The notes below the pieces were generated by a model. That model worked only from the letters and a program-made list of their open reading frames with translations. It did not search any database and was not told where the DNA came from. DNA of 64,000 bases from MPNP01 sp963668325 (GTDB lineage: Bacteria; Pseudomonadota; Alphaproteobacteria; Rhodobacterales; Rhodobacteraceae), in NCBI GenBank assembly GCA_963668325.1, contig OY764222.1, positions 2,294,001 through 2,358,000 of the forward strand, given 5' to 3'. The position numbers and the translations under genes were made by a program. Shown here piece by piece: positions 43,299 through 52,110 of the stretch (position 1 is its first letter; each line of letters opens with the position of its first letter).

Positions 43299-43786
43299 TG
43301 TCGTTACTTCAAGATACCTTGTTAACCTACGGTACACCAAGGAAAATCATTAACTCAAGATTGGTTACATCAAGCGAAGCACAGGCATTACTTTATTTGA
43401 TTCTTGGTTCGGTACTACATTTCTGCGGCTCGATTCCTTTTCTTCTCAATTCTTCTGGGGAAATACCCTTAACGGTTTTTCTTTCAGCAAATTTTATAGG
43501 TGTAGTAATCTTTGCACCACTTCTATTTTATTTTTTTGCTGTATTAGGTAAATTTGGGGTTATGCTTCTAGGGTGGAGAATTAGGTGGATTCATTCAAGA
43601 GTTGCATTGTTTTGGGCCTTTTTCGCTGTGTTTCCCCTAACCATGGTAAGAGGTTTGATATCTTATATACCAATAAATTTCGGGGATTTCCTACAACTCG
43701 GTTTTTCCTTTTTAATCTTTGCCATATTTCTAACCTATTGGTTCTTAGGAATGCATGAGGCTAAAAATTTAACAGACGAAAAATGA
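43298..43786 (+). CDS. Yip1-like membrane protein 1
   Basis: A 162-residue protein with four to five membrane spans (residues 28-48, 60-90, 105-125, 130-155). It starts on the last base of sufD. The similarity in layout to the next gene (RLVTSSEAQALLYLILGSV versus FSLPRTGLLMLAALVCLLGS) suggests both belong to the Yip1/DUF1282 clan. No known role in Fe-S biogenesis. Confidence 0.65.
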   Translation: MSLLQDTLLTYGTPRKIINSRLVTSSEAQALLYLILGSVLHFCGSIPFLLNSSGEIPLTVFLSANFIGVVIFAPLLFYFFAVLGKFGVMLLGWRIRWIHSRVALFWAFFAVFPLTMVRGLISYIPINFGDFLQLGFSFLIFAIFLTYWFLGMHEAKNLTDEK

Positions 43787-44358
43787 CAGCGAATTATCGA
43801 CAATTGATTATTACAACCCTGAGGGACCCTAAGGGAGGGGCAAAACAAGCCCAAAAATTTTCACTCCCTAGAACTGGATTGCTAATGTTGGCGGCATTGG
43901 TTTGTCTGTTGGGCTCCATTTTTACCTCTGTGCAAATCGAATTGTTTCCAACCGATGAAACCTCAACGTTCCCGCTCGGCATGATTTCACCATTCTCAAT
44001 TACGATTTACAGTTTTTTGAGTTTTGCCATTCTAATTTTGGGAACATTCCTGGTTGGCAAGATTTTCGGTGGTCAGGGGACCCTGGAAACCACTCTCTTT
44101 AACCTTACCCTTATCCAGACCATTATGGTTGGGATTCAAATATTGAATATTGTTGCAGGAATAGTACTCCCGGCATCAATTTCCAGTTGGATAGGAATTG
44201 CCGGTTTTATCTACTTTGTTTTTCTATTCTGCATCTTTGTTGCTGAATTACATAAATTCAGATCTCCACTAATGGTATTTTTAGGTTCCATTGGATTTTT
44301 CCTTATTTTGATTTTGATCTTGGGATCAGTAGTAGTTTGGTTGATGGCAAGTGTTTAA
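43783..44358 (+). CDS. Yip1-domain membrane protein 2
   Basis: A 191-residue protein. TTLRDPKGGAKQAQKFSLPR is a Yip1-type N-terminus; five spans follow (residues 30-50, 65-90, 105-130, 135-158, 165-190) with GQGTLETTLFNLTLIQTIMV in between. It overlaps both neighbours (4 bp with the preceding gene, 8 bp with sufS), so it is translationally tied to the operon. Function unknown. Confidence 0.72.
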   Translation: MTANYRQLIITTLRDPKGGAKQAQKFSLPRTGLLMLAALVCLLGSIFTSVQIELFPTDETSTFPLGMISPFSITIYSFLSFAILILGTFLVGKIFGGQGTLETTLFNLTLIQTIMVGIQILNIVAGIVLPASISSWIGIAGFIYFVFLFCIFVAELHKFRSPLMVFLGSIGFFLILILILGSVVVWLMASV

Positions 44359-45580
44359 TCCCCAAGAAATCGCCAGGATAAGGACGGATTTTCCTATCCT
44401 GGGTACCCAAATTAACAATAACCAACTTGTCTATCTGGACAATGGGGCCTCAGCCCAAAAACCTCAAAAGGTCATTGATACCCTCGGAAACTTCTATCAA
44501 AGTGAGTATGCCAATGTTCACAGAGGGCTTCACCACTTGTCAAATATCGCTACTGAAAAGTATGAGGAAGTAAGGGGCAAGATTGCCGGGTTTATTAATG
44601 CCAGAAGTCAAAATGAGATTGTTTATACTACCGGAACCACCGAGGGTATAAACCTGGTCGCCTATAGCTGGGCATGGCCTCGGCTACAAGCAGGTGATGA
44701 AATTATTCTGTCTGTATTGGAACACCACGCCAATATAGTGCCATGGAATTTTTTGAGGGAACGAAATGGGATTGTAATCAAGTGGGTTGAGCCAGATGAG
44801 TTTGGAAATTTAGATCCTCAGGACTTCCAAGACAAGATTACTAACAGGACAAAACTGATTTCGGTGACCCAGGTTTCGAATGTTTTAGGAACAATAGTTG
44901 ATGTAAAATCAATAATTGAGATTGCTCACAGTTTTGGGGTTCCGGTATTGGTAGATGCTTCTCAATCTGCAGTTCATCAAGCCATAGACGTCCAAGAACT
45001 GGATGCAGACTTTCTTGTATTTACCGGGCACAAGGTTTATGGCCCAACTGCTTCGGGTGCTTTGTATGTTAAGGAGGATTTGCTGGAAGAGTTTATCCCC
45101 TTCAAGGGTGGTGGTGATATGATAGATGAGGTTACCAAAGATAAAATCGTTTATGCAAAACCACCAAGAATGCTAGAAGCAGGGACCCCTGCCATTGCTC
45201 AAATGATTGGTCTGGGGGCTGCTATAGAATATGTTGCAGATCTGGGGATGGATAATATCCAGGCCTATGAAAATTCCGTGAAAAATTATGCGTTGGAACG
45301 GTTTTCTGAATTGAATTGGCTAAAGTTATATGGAACCCCGAAGGACCAGGCAGCAATTTTTTCATTTACCCTGGGCGATGTGGCCCATCCTCATGACCTT
45401 TCCACCATTCTTGATCAAAGAGGAATTGCTGTCAGGGCAGGGCATCATTGTGCCCAACCCCTTATGAATTTTTTAGGAGTCAGTGCAACCTGCCGAGCCT
45501 CCTTTGCTTTATACAATACCAAGGAGGAGGTTGATAAATTGGTTGAGGGGTTAGTTCTTTGTAGAAAGTTGTTTAACTAG
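44351..45580 (+). CDS. sufS: Cysteine desulfurase SufS
   Basis: A 409-residue SufS (group II). RIRTDFPILGTQINNNQLVY, LDNGASAQKPQKVID, the PLP lysine in FTGHKVYGPTASGALYV and the active cysteine in IAVRAGHHCAQPLMNFLG. Starts at GTG overlapping the Yip1 gene. SufS normally works with SufE/SufU, neither of which is in this window. It ends the suf operon; sufA and sufT are also absent here. Confidence 0.95.
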   Translation: MFNPQEIARIRTDFPILGTQINNNQLVYLDNGASAQKPQKVIDTLGNFYQSEYANVHRGLHHLSNIATEKYEEVRGKIAGFINARSQNEIVYTTGTTEGINLVAYSWAWPRLQAGDEIILSVLEHHANIVPWNFLRERNGIVIKWVEPDEFGNLDPQDFQDKITNRTKLISVTQVSNVLGTIVDVKSIIEIAHSFGVPVLVDASQSAVHQAIDVQELDADFLVFTGHKVYGPTASGALYVKEDLLEEFIPFKGGGDMIDEVTKDKIVYAKPPRMLEAGTPAIAQMIGLGAAIEYVADLGMDNIQAYENSVKNYALERFSELNWLKLYGTPKDQAAIFSFTLGDVAHPHDLSTILDQRGIAVRAGHHCAQPLMNFLGVSATCRASFALYNTKEEVDKLVEGLVLCRKLFN

Positions 45581-45627
45581 CCTTCTTTCTAGAATTATCT
45601 AAACAATCTCAGCTTGCTTGAAACAAA

Positions 45628-46677
45628 ATGGAAGCCTCCACTAGTTCGTTACAAAAGGTAATTAATGGATTCCCCATTCCTGTTCTCCTTGTTGATAAGG
45701 CCATGAAGATTATTTCAGCCAACAATGAAGCAGCAAAATACTTTAATTCACCATTAGCCGGAAATTCCCTTTACCTGCTCTTTAGACAACCCGAAGTAAT
45801 AGACAGTATCAACCAAGCACTTTTAGAGGGTGCGGTGAAGATTACCAAGATCAATGAGATTAGGAACGAAATTGAGACTACCCTCAAACTTATGTTTAAT
45901 CCAGTTGATTTGGATTGGCAGGGAGAGCAAGGTCTAATTCTTTCTTTGGTAGATGAATCCCTCCGAGGAAGCGCTGAAGAAATGAGAAGGGACTTTGTCG
46001 CCAATGTAAGCCATGAACTCAAAACTCCGCTTACCTCATTGTTGGGATTTATTGAAACTTTAAAGAACGAGAGCTGGGAGGACCCTAGGGCCCGAACAAA
46101 ATTCCTGGAGATAATGGAAAATGAAGCTTATCAGATGAATAGGCTTGTTCGTGATTTATTGTCACTTTCCAAGGTAGAAGTGATAGAAGGAGCCGAGCCT
46201 TATAGCGAAGTGAATTTGGGTGATGTCGTTGATATGGCCAAAAACTCCTTGCGACCTTTATCTCAAAAGCATCAAACCGGGATAAATCTAAAGGGCATAG
46301 AACCTGACTTGACCATTCGCGGGGACAAGGACCAGTTAGTCCAGGTATTTAAAAATCTTTTGGAAAATGCCATAAAATACGGCCCCTCGAATAATAATGT
46401 TGATGTCGAGTGTCATCAGGTGAAAGATAACATCAATTCTGATAAGGGTTTCGTAAAGGTGAACATTAAGGATTACGGAAGTGGATTTGATTCCATTCAT
46501 ATCCCTCGACTAACTGAAAGGTTTTACCGAATAGATAAACACCGATCGCGGGAAGTGGGAGGTACTGGGTTAGGGCTTGCCATTGTCAAGCATATTCTTA
46601 ATCGCCACCGTGGCAGATTAGAAATAGATAGCGAAATTGGCAATGGGAGTGTGTTTTCGGTTATTCTTCCACTTTAA
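45628..46677 (+). CDS. phoR: Phosphate-regulon sensor histidine kinase
   Basis: A 349-residue kinase: an N-terminal PAS domain (VLLVDKAMKIISANNEAAKY), the H-box FVANVSHELKTPLTSLLGFI with the phospho-His, then N-box NLLENAIKYGPS, G1 VNIKDYGSGF and G2 GGTGLGLAIVKHI. Unlike E. coli PhoR it has no transmembrane segment, as in many alphaproteobacteria. It is followed directly by pstB and not by pstSCA. Confidence 0.88.
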   Translation: MEASTSSLQKVINGFPIPVLLVDKAMKIISANNEAAKYFNSPLAGNSLYLLFRQPEVIDSINQALLEGAVKITKINEIRNEIETTLKLMFNPVDLDWQGEQGLILSLVDESLRGSAEEMRRDFVANVSHELKTPLTSLLGFIETLKNESWEDPRARTKFLEIMENEAYQMNRLVRDLLSLSKVEVIEGAEPYSEVNLGDVVDMAKNSLRPLSQKHQTGINLKGIEPDLTIRGDKDQLVQVFKNLLENAIKYGPSNNNVDVECHQVKDNINSDKGFVKVNIKDYGSGFDSIHIPRLTERFYRIDKHRSREVGGTGLGLAIVKHILNRHRGRLEIDSEIGNGSVFSVILPL

Positions 46678-46816
46678 TGTCCAAACTAGAAGTTGAAGAA
46701 AAATCAATGGGATGTGTAGCATTTTATTTCACAAAACCTTCAAGTTTTATTTTTACAGAAACAACTAATATTAAGCTTTAGTAGTGGCGATTTTGAATTG
46801 ATTTAGTGGTACCGTT

Positions 46817-47578
46817 TTGATTAGAAATAAAATTACTACCAACAATGTGAATGTTTCCTATTCCGGCAAGCAGGCCTTGTTTGATGTGTCACTCGATATT
46901 CAGGATAAAACCGTAACCTCCTTAATTGGCCCCTCGGGGTGTGGAAAATCCACTTTTTTGAGGTGTATTAACCGGATGAATGATACCATACCAAATTGTA
47001 AGGTAAGTGGTAAAATTGAAATTGATGGAGAAGATATTCACAGGCGTTCTGTTGATCCCGTCCTTTTGAGGGCAAGGGTAGGAATGGTTTTTCAGAAACC
47101 AAATCCATTCCCGAAATCAATATTTGAGAATGTAGCATACGGACCAAAAATACATGGGTTGGCAACCAACAAGCAGGAACTTGAGGAAATTGTCGAAAGA
47201 GCATTGATGAATTCCGCACTTTGGGATGAGGTAAAGGATCGGCTAAAAGAACCAGGAACCGGCCTTTCGGGCGGACAACAACAAAGACTATGTATTGCTA
47301 GGGCCATAGCTACCCAACCCGAGGTTTTGCTTATGGATGAACCTTGTTCTGCCCTAGACCCCATTGCAACTTCGCAGATCGAAGATTTGATTGATCAGTT
47401 GAAGAATGATTATACTGTGGTAATTGTTACACATTCGATGTCCCAAGCAGCAAGAATTAGCCAAATGACGGCCTTCTTTCATCTGGGTTATCTAGTCGAA
47501 CAAAATGCTACCAATGTAATTTTTACCAATCCCTCTGACGAAAAGACCGAAAGTTACATCACTGGTAGAATAGGGTGA
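46817..47578 (+). CDS. pstB: Phosphate ABC transporter ATP-binding protein
   Basis: A 253-residue PstB: Walker A GPSGCGKSTFLRCINRMND (the RCINRMND tail is PstB-specific), Q-loop VFQKPNPFPKSIFENVAYGP, signature LSGGQQQRLCIARA, Walker B VLLMDEPCSALDP. Starts with TTG at 46817. It is separated from phoR by 139 bp that encode no permease. PstSCA would have to be elsewhere in the genome. Confidence 0.94.
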   Translation: MIRNKITTNNVNVSYSGKQALFDVSLDIQDKTVTSLIGPSGCGKSTFLRCINRMNDTIPNCKVSGKIEIDGEDIHRRSVDPVLLRARVGMVFQKPNPFPKSIFENVAYGPKIHGLATNKQELEEIVERALMNSALWDEVKDRLKEPGTGLSGGQQQRLCIARAIATQPEVLLMDEPCSALDPIATSQIEDLIDQLKNDYTVVIVTHSMSQAARISQMTAFFHLGYLVEQNATNVIFTNPSDEKTESYITGRIG

Positions 47579-47592
47579 TAAAGGAGTTGTAA

Positions 47593-48321
47593 ATGGAAAC
47601 CAAACATATTCATTCTGCCTTTGATGATGAACTGAACCATATTACCTCCCAGCTAATGGCCATGGGAGGCATGGTAGAAAAGGCCCTGAGACTTACCAAT
47701 AAATCGCTAAAACAGAAGGATACTCAGATAGCTGAAAAAGTTGTCAATGGTGATGAAGAAATTGATCTGCTTGAAGAGGCAATCACCAATTCAGCCATCG
47801 AGCTGTTGGCGTTAAGACAACCTCAGGCTAAAGACCTTCGAACCATTGTGGTTATAATGAAAATTGCAACCAATCTTGAGCGAGTAGGGGATTATACAAA
47901 AAACATTGCCAAGAGGATTGATGCGATCATCAATTATCAGGACTTTCAGGAAAAAATCTCAATTGGATCAGTCAGAAGGCTTACAAAAAACGTACAGGCT
48001 CAACTGAAGGATACTTTGGATTCCTTTATCCAGCAGGACATGGACATGGCTGATCTAGTAATTCTCAAAGACGAAGACATTGATCAGATGTACAATTCAC
48101 TGTTTCGTGAACAACTAACGCATATGATGGAGGACCCCCGTAATATTTCCACCTCAATGCATCTGCTGTTTATTGCCAAGAATCTTGAACGGATCGGGGA
48201 TCACCTAACTGGTATAGCTGAACAGATTATTTTCCTGGTATCGGGAGAATTGCCAAAAGATAATCGATCGAAGCTTGTGTCCACTACATTTGATGATTTA
48301 CCAGGTGATTTAGATATATAA
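47593..48321 (+). CDS. phoU: Phosphate signalling protein PhoU
   Basis: A 242-residue all-helical PhoU with two copies of the three-helix unit; each has the E/DxxxD metal motif, visible as ERVGDYTKNIAKR and ERIGDHLTGIAEQ. PhoU links Pst transport with PhoR signalling and represses the Pho regulon when phosphate is plentiful. It is 14 bp from pstB and abuts phoB. Confidence 0.95.
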   Translation: METKHIHSAFDDELNHITSQLMAMGGMVEKALRLTNKSLKQKDTQIAEKVVNGDEEIDLLEEAITNSAIELLALRQPQAKDLRTIVVIMKIATNLERVGDYTKNIAKRIDAIINYQDFQEKISIGSVRRLTKNVQAQLKDTLDSFIQQDMDMADLVILKDEDIDQMYNSLFREQLTHMMEDPRNISTSMHLLFIAKNLERIGDHLTGIAEQIIFLVSGELPKDNRSKLVSTTFDDLPGDLDI

Positions 48322-49011
48322 ATGGAAAGAAATCTTCCGGTAGTATTGGTAGCCGAGGACAATCCATCCCATTTGGAGTTGCTTACCTACAACCTTGAGA
48401 ACTCCGGGTTTAAGGTTATTAAAGCAACCAATGGCCGCGATGCATTGGACCTGACCAAGAACCATAAACCAGATATAGTTCTACTTGATTGGATGCTGCC
48501 TGAAATGTCCGGGATAGAAGTATGTACCTATTTGAGGGCTTCTAGAAATCTTCAGGATATTCCAGTAATCATCGTCTCAGCCAGAGAGGATGAGGAGGAT
48601 AGGATTCATGGTCTAGAAACAGGGGCAGACGACTATATCGTAAAGCCTTTTTCTGTATCGGAATTAGTAGCTCGGGTGAGAGCGAATTTGCGGAGAACCA
48701 GACCAAGTTCTGTCGGACAAAAATTGGTTTACAAGGATATTGTCCTGGATTCTGAGCAACACAGGGTTTATCGGGATGGGAAATTGTTGAAATTAGGCCC
48801 AACCGAATTCAACTTGCTGGCAACCTTTATCGAAAAACCAGGTAGGGTTTGGTCAAGAGAACAATTGCTAGATCGAATTTGGGGCAGGGATATCTTTGTA
48901 GAAATCAGGACAGTGGATGTTCATATTGGCCGCTTGAGAAAATCCTTGGGTCAGTACGGGGGGAATGATTATTTGCGGACAATACGCGGTACAGGTTACG
49001 CCTTAGGGTAA
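48322..49011 (+). CDS. phoB: Phosphate-regulon response regulator
   Basis: A 229-residue OmpR-type regulator. The receiver has the acidic pair VAEDNPSHLELL, the phospho-acceptor Asp in DIVLLDWMLPEMSGIEV and the Lys in DYIVKPFSVSELVARV. The winged helix ends with FVEIRTVDVHIGRLRKSLG and YLRTIRGTGYALG, the classic PhoB end. It starts on the base after the phoU stop. Confidence 0.95.
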   Translation: MERNLPVVLVAEDNPSHLELLTYNLENSGFKVIKATNGRDALDLTKNHKPDIVLLDWMLPEMSGIEVCTYLRASRNLQDIPVIIVSAREDEEDRIHGLETGADDYIVKPFSVSELVARVRANLRRTRPSSVGQKLVYKDIVLDSEQHRVYRDGKLLKLGPTEFNLLATFIEKPGRVWSREQLLDRIWGRDIFVEIRTVDVHIGRLRKSLGQYGGNDYLRTIRGTGYALG

Positions 49012-49161
49012 GAAAACCTTCATTTGGCTTTCCTGATTTTCTTCTTTTTTCCAGTAAATTAACTTATAAATTTGATTTACAGGTAATTTATTGATTCGAG
49101 TTTGAGGTAGAAAATTTTAGAAACAGGTTTTTCTCGTAGGAAGTTACTTAGCCCAGCTGAG

Positions 49162-50103
49162 TTGAGAGAGTTAAGTCGGAAATCAGATTTTCGAGGGTTC
49201 CTGCAGTTGGGATCCCATTTTGGGGCTTTGATCCTGGCAGGGTATTTGCATGCCTTGGCTATGGGATCCTATTGGGTACTGGTTACGGGTTTCATATTAG
49301 GGGTGTTAATCAATTTCCTTTACGCGGGCCAGCATGAACTCTCCCATGCAACAGTTTTCAAAACCAGATGGCTAAACGTATTCTTTGGTAGAATCATTGG
49401 CTTTATTCAATTATTTCCGAGGGATTTTGATCAGGTGATGCATTTTGCCCATCATCAATGGACCCAGGAGTGGGAACGTGATGGAGAATTGATCAGAGAA
49501 CCCTATACCCTCCGGACATATCTTCTATGGTTAGTTGGCATAACTTATTGGAGAAACCGGGTTGTAGGTATAGTAAGGCGAGCAAGAGGGATAATTATTG
49601 AACCCTATATAAGGCAGGAGGAAGAGGCGAAAATAATATTAGAATCTCGACTGCATTTATTGGGATATTTATTAATCGTTCTGTTGTTTATTTATCTTCA
49701 ATCTTGGGCTGTTCTGACTTTTTGGATCATACCGATTATTGTGGGAAGGCCTGTTCATCAGCTGCAGAACACAATCGAGCATCTTGGTTTAAGTCATGAG
49801 AGTGACATTTTAAATAATACCAGGTCAACTAGAGCCAATGCAGTATTGCGATGGTTATGCTGGCAAATGCCATACCATACAGCTCACCATGCATTTCCAG
49901 GGGTTCCTTTTTGGCAATTGAAGACATTAAATGAGAAAATGGAAAAAAATGTTCCAAATATTCACCGGATGGGGTGGATCGAGTTCCAAATAGAAGTTAT
50001 TCGTAAATTGGCGGCCAAATCTGAGAAAGATTATCCCATGTATGAAGTTTGGATAGTACCAAACAAAAATGGTCAAGATTACAAAATTCCAGCAGAGGGT
50101 TAA
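49162..50103 (+). CDS. Membrane fatty acid desaturase
   Basis: A 313-residue desaturase with all three histidine boxes: GQHELSHATVF, HFAHHQWTQE and YHTAHHAFPG, and about four membrane spans. Family members use a diiron centre to desaturate or hydroxylate acyl chains. The start is uncertain. The frame stays open about 17 codons upstream (SRRKLLSPAEL) and this part looks like protein, but it has no ATG, GTG or TTG; the first usable one is TTG 49162. Confidence 0.82.
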   Translation: MRELSRKSDFRGFLQLGSHFGALILAGYLHALAMGSYWVLVTGFILGVLINFLYAGQHELSHATVFKTRWLNVFFGRIIGFIQLFPRDFDQVMHFAHHQWTQEWERDGELIREPYTLRTYLLWLVGITYWRNRVVGIVRRARGIIIEPYIRQEEEAKIILESRLHLLGYLLIVLLFIYLQSWAVLTFWIIPIIVGRPVHQLQNTIEHLGLSHESDILNNTRSTRANAVLRWLCWQMPYHTAHHAFPGVPFWQLKTLNEKMEKNVPNIHRMGWIEFQIEVIRKLAAKSEKDYPMYEVWIVPNKNGQDYKIPAEG

Positions 50104-50105
50104 GC

Positions 50106-50993
50106 TTGTCCAGAAAACTTAAGGTTTACACCTCCCTATGGGCCATGAGGCCCCATGATGATACCGGCAAGATTTTGGATTTGGACAAAATTTGTGCATT
50201 GGTTGCTGAAGCTGGATATGATGGTTTAGCAATTGATTTGGGGGCAGGAGATGTAAAACTTGCCAATGATGTTTACCCGTATATTAAGAAAAGTGGTCTG
50301 ACACCTTTAATCGTCGCTTTTCCCAAAACTGTAGATTCGTTGGCTGATACATTGAAAATGGCCAAGGATTTTGACTCGCCATTTGTTGATGTAATTGGCC
50401 AGGTGATGCCAATCACGATCGAGGGGATGATTCCCGTAATTCGTACATGGCTGGAAATGGCTGATAAAATTGGGATGCCAATTCAATTTGAAACCCATAG
50501 AAATTGCCTTACCAACGATCTATATCCAACACTATCTCTTTTGGATGCTATACCAGAGATGGACCTGTGTGCAGATCTTTCCCATTATGTTGTAGATCGA
50601 GAGTTCTGGTTTCCCTTGAGCAAAAGGGATCTTTCGTTGATGACACGAGTTCTTGACCGGTCACAAAGTTTCCAGGGTAGGGTTGCAAGTCGACAACAAA
50701 TCCAGCTTCAACTGGATTTCCCTCAGCATCAGAAGTGGGTTAAGCTATTCCAGGATTGGTGGCATGAAGGTTTGGTTTCCTGGCGAAAAAGAAATATATC
50801 TGGTGATTGTGTATTTCTTTGTGAACTTGGACCACCGGAATATGCAATGACAGACAGGAATGGCAAGGAAATGTCAAACCGTTGGGAGGAAGCCTTGAAA
50901 ATTAAGGATTGGGTAAGGGGTTATTGGAACGAGCTCGAAAATAATCAACAACCATCAATCCAAAAGGCCGATAATATATATTATGTTAAATAA
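50106..50993 (+). CDS. Xylose-isomerase-like TIM-barrel protein
   Basis: A 295-residue AP endonuclease family 2 / sugar-phosphate isomerase-epimerase-type protein: KICALVAEAGYDGLAIDL, FVDVIGQVMP, PIQFETHRNC and AIPEMDLCADLSHYVVDRE with the usual Glu, His and Asp metal ligands. It starts with TTG three bases after the desaturase stop and is surely co-transcribed. Substrate unknown. Confidence 0.75.
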   Translation: MSRKLKVYTSLWAMRPHDDTGKILDLDKICALVAEAGYDGLAIDLGAGDVKLANDVYPYIKKSGLTPLIVAFPKTVDSLADTLKMAKDFDSPFVDVIGQVMPITIEGMIPVIRTWLEMADKIGMPIQFETHRNCLTNDLYPTLSLLDAIPEMDLCADLSHYVVDREFWFPLSKRDLSLMTRVLDRSQSFQGRVASRQQIQLQLDFPQHQKWVKLFQDWWHEGLVSWRKRNISGDCVFLCELGPPEYAMTDRNGKEMSNRWEEALKIKDWVRGYWNELENNQQPSIQKADNIYYVK

Positions 50994-51045
50994 ATGTATA
51001 TTCCGATATAATGGACATCTAAGAACATCAAATGGGTAAACTGCA

Positions 51046-51483
51046 ATGAATTCAATACTTATTATTAATGGCCCAAATCTTAATATGCTGGGTTTGCGTG
51101 AACAATCACACTACGGTTCCCTTACCTGGGCACAAGTACAACAACTTTGCGAGGATTTGGCCAAGGAACTGGGAGTTGAGATCGAAACCAAACAGTCAAA
51201 CAGTGAAGGAACAGTGGTTGATTTCATTCAGCAAGCACCAAACAAGCACCAAGGAATCATTTTAAATGCTGGTGCCTTTACCCATACCTCAATTGCCTTG
51301 GTAGACGCAATTAATGCAGTTAATCTACCTGTGGTAGAAGTTCATATGTCCAATATCTACGGACGAGAGGAATTTAGGAAACATTCCTATATTTCACCCG
51401 TCGCAATTGGTGGTGTATTTGGATTTGGACCTGATAGCTACCTTCTTGCTCTACGAGCATTGGACAAGCATCTGAAAGCCTAG
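51046..51483 (+). CDS. aroQ: 3-dehydroquinate dehydratase, type II
   Basis: A 145-residue enzyme with INGPNLNMLGLREQSHYGS at the start, the catalytic region NSEGTVVDFIQQA and NAGAFTHTSIALVDAI, and EVHMSNIYGREEFRKHSYIS. It makes 3-dehydroshikimate in the shikimate pathway. Normal length. It is followed by the tsf-like duplicate at 51537. Confidence 0.95.
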   Translation: MNSILIINGPNLNMLGLREQSHYGSLTWAQVQQLCEDLAKELGVEIETKQSNSEGTVVDFIQQAPNKHQGIILNAGAFTHTSIALVDAINAVNLPVVEVHMSNIYGREEFRKHSYISPVAIGGVFGFGPDSYLLALRALDKHLKA

Positions 51484-51536
51484 AAGTTCTTACTAAGCTG
51501 ATACCGGGCACCTAAATTGATTCCGTATTTCAGGAT

Positions 51537-51716
51537 TCAACCAGTTTTACTTTCCCCAACCTGATACCTTAGGAATTCCTTTATGGTGAGGTTCTCCTTG
51601 TCGGCCACCTGCTGAACTGTAAACTCCGGATTTATAACAAATTTTTGATTAACCGGGATTTCCTCAGAAAGGAATTTCTTGATACCACCCTCAAAGATTA
51701 TACTACCAATTACCTC
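51537..51716 (-). pseudogene. Diverged second copy of the tsf 3' end
   Basis: Read on the minus strand this gives EVIGSIIFEGGIKKFLSEEI, PVNQKFVINPEFTVQQVADK, ENLTIKEFLRYQVGESKTG and a TGA. It aligns without gaps to the last 59 residues of the intact tsf at 55766 (about 49 identical), including matching stop positions. It lies 4.2 kb away in the same orientation, with the ietAS pair between. No N-terminal part and no start are present. Confidence 0.9.
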
Positions 51717-52110
51717 GGAGACTGGTACTATAGGTCCACGCTATAGCAACAGACTTTAATTTGGCGGGGTAAGATCTCCAATCCTACAGAAATATTTGAG
51801 GGAAGGAAAAATGATTAATTATACTGATAATCGAATTGGGTATAAAAAATGACAGTTAATGATAATGGATTAAATTTTATTTAGTGCGCCGCTAGTGATG
51901 AAAGTCCATTCTAAGTTGCCCCCCTTCTATATTGTTGATATTTAGCATATTAGCAAAGCCATTTTTTTGTTAGATGGTATTCTAACTACCAGCCCTTAAA
52001 ATTTATTTTCAAGGTTTGTGATACCTTTCTTAACTAACCTTTATATTGAGAGACTCATTTTTTTGAAGATTAATAGCTAATGGAGGAAATAGTTAGAAAC
52101 GGAGGTTACA
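51717..52110. other. AT-rich gap upstream of the ietAS pair
   Basis: No gene seen. It should hold the ietAS promoter. CGGAGG, 6 bp before the ietA ATG, is a strong ribosome site. Confidence 0.5.

Noticed and set aside
46678..46816. Pho box or pst remnant between phoR and pstB
   Set aside because: No pair of CTGTCAT-like repeats at 11-bp spacing and no permease-like translation.
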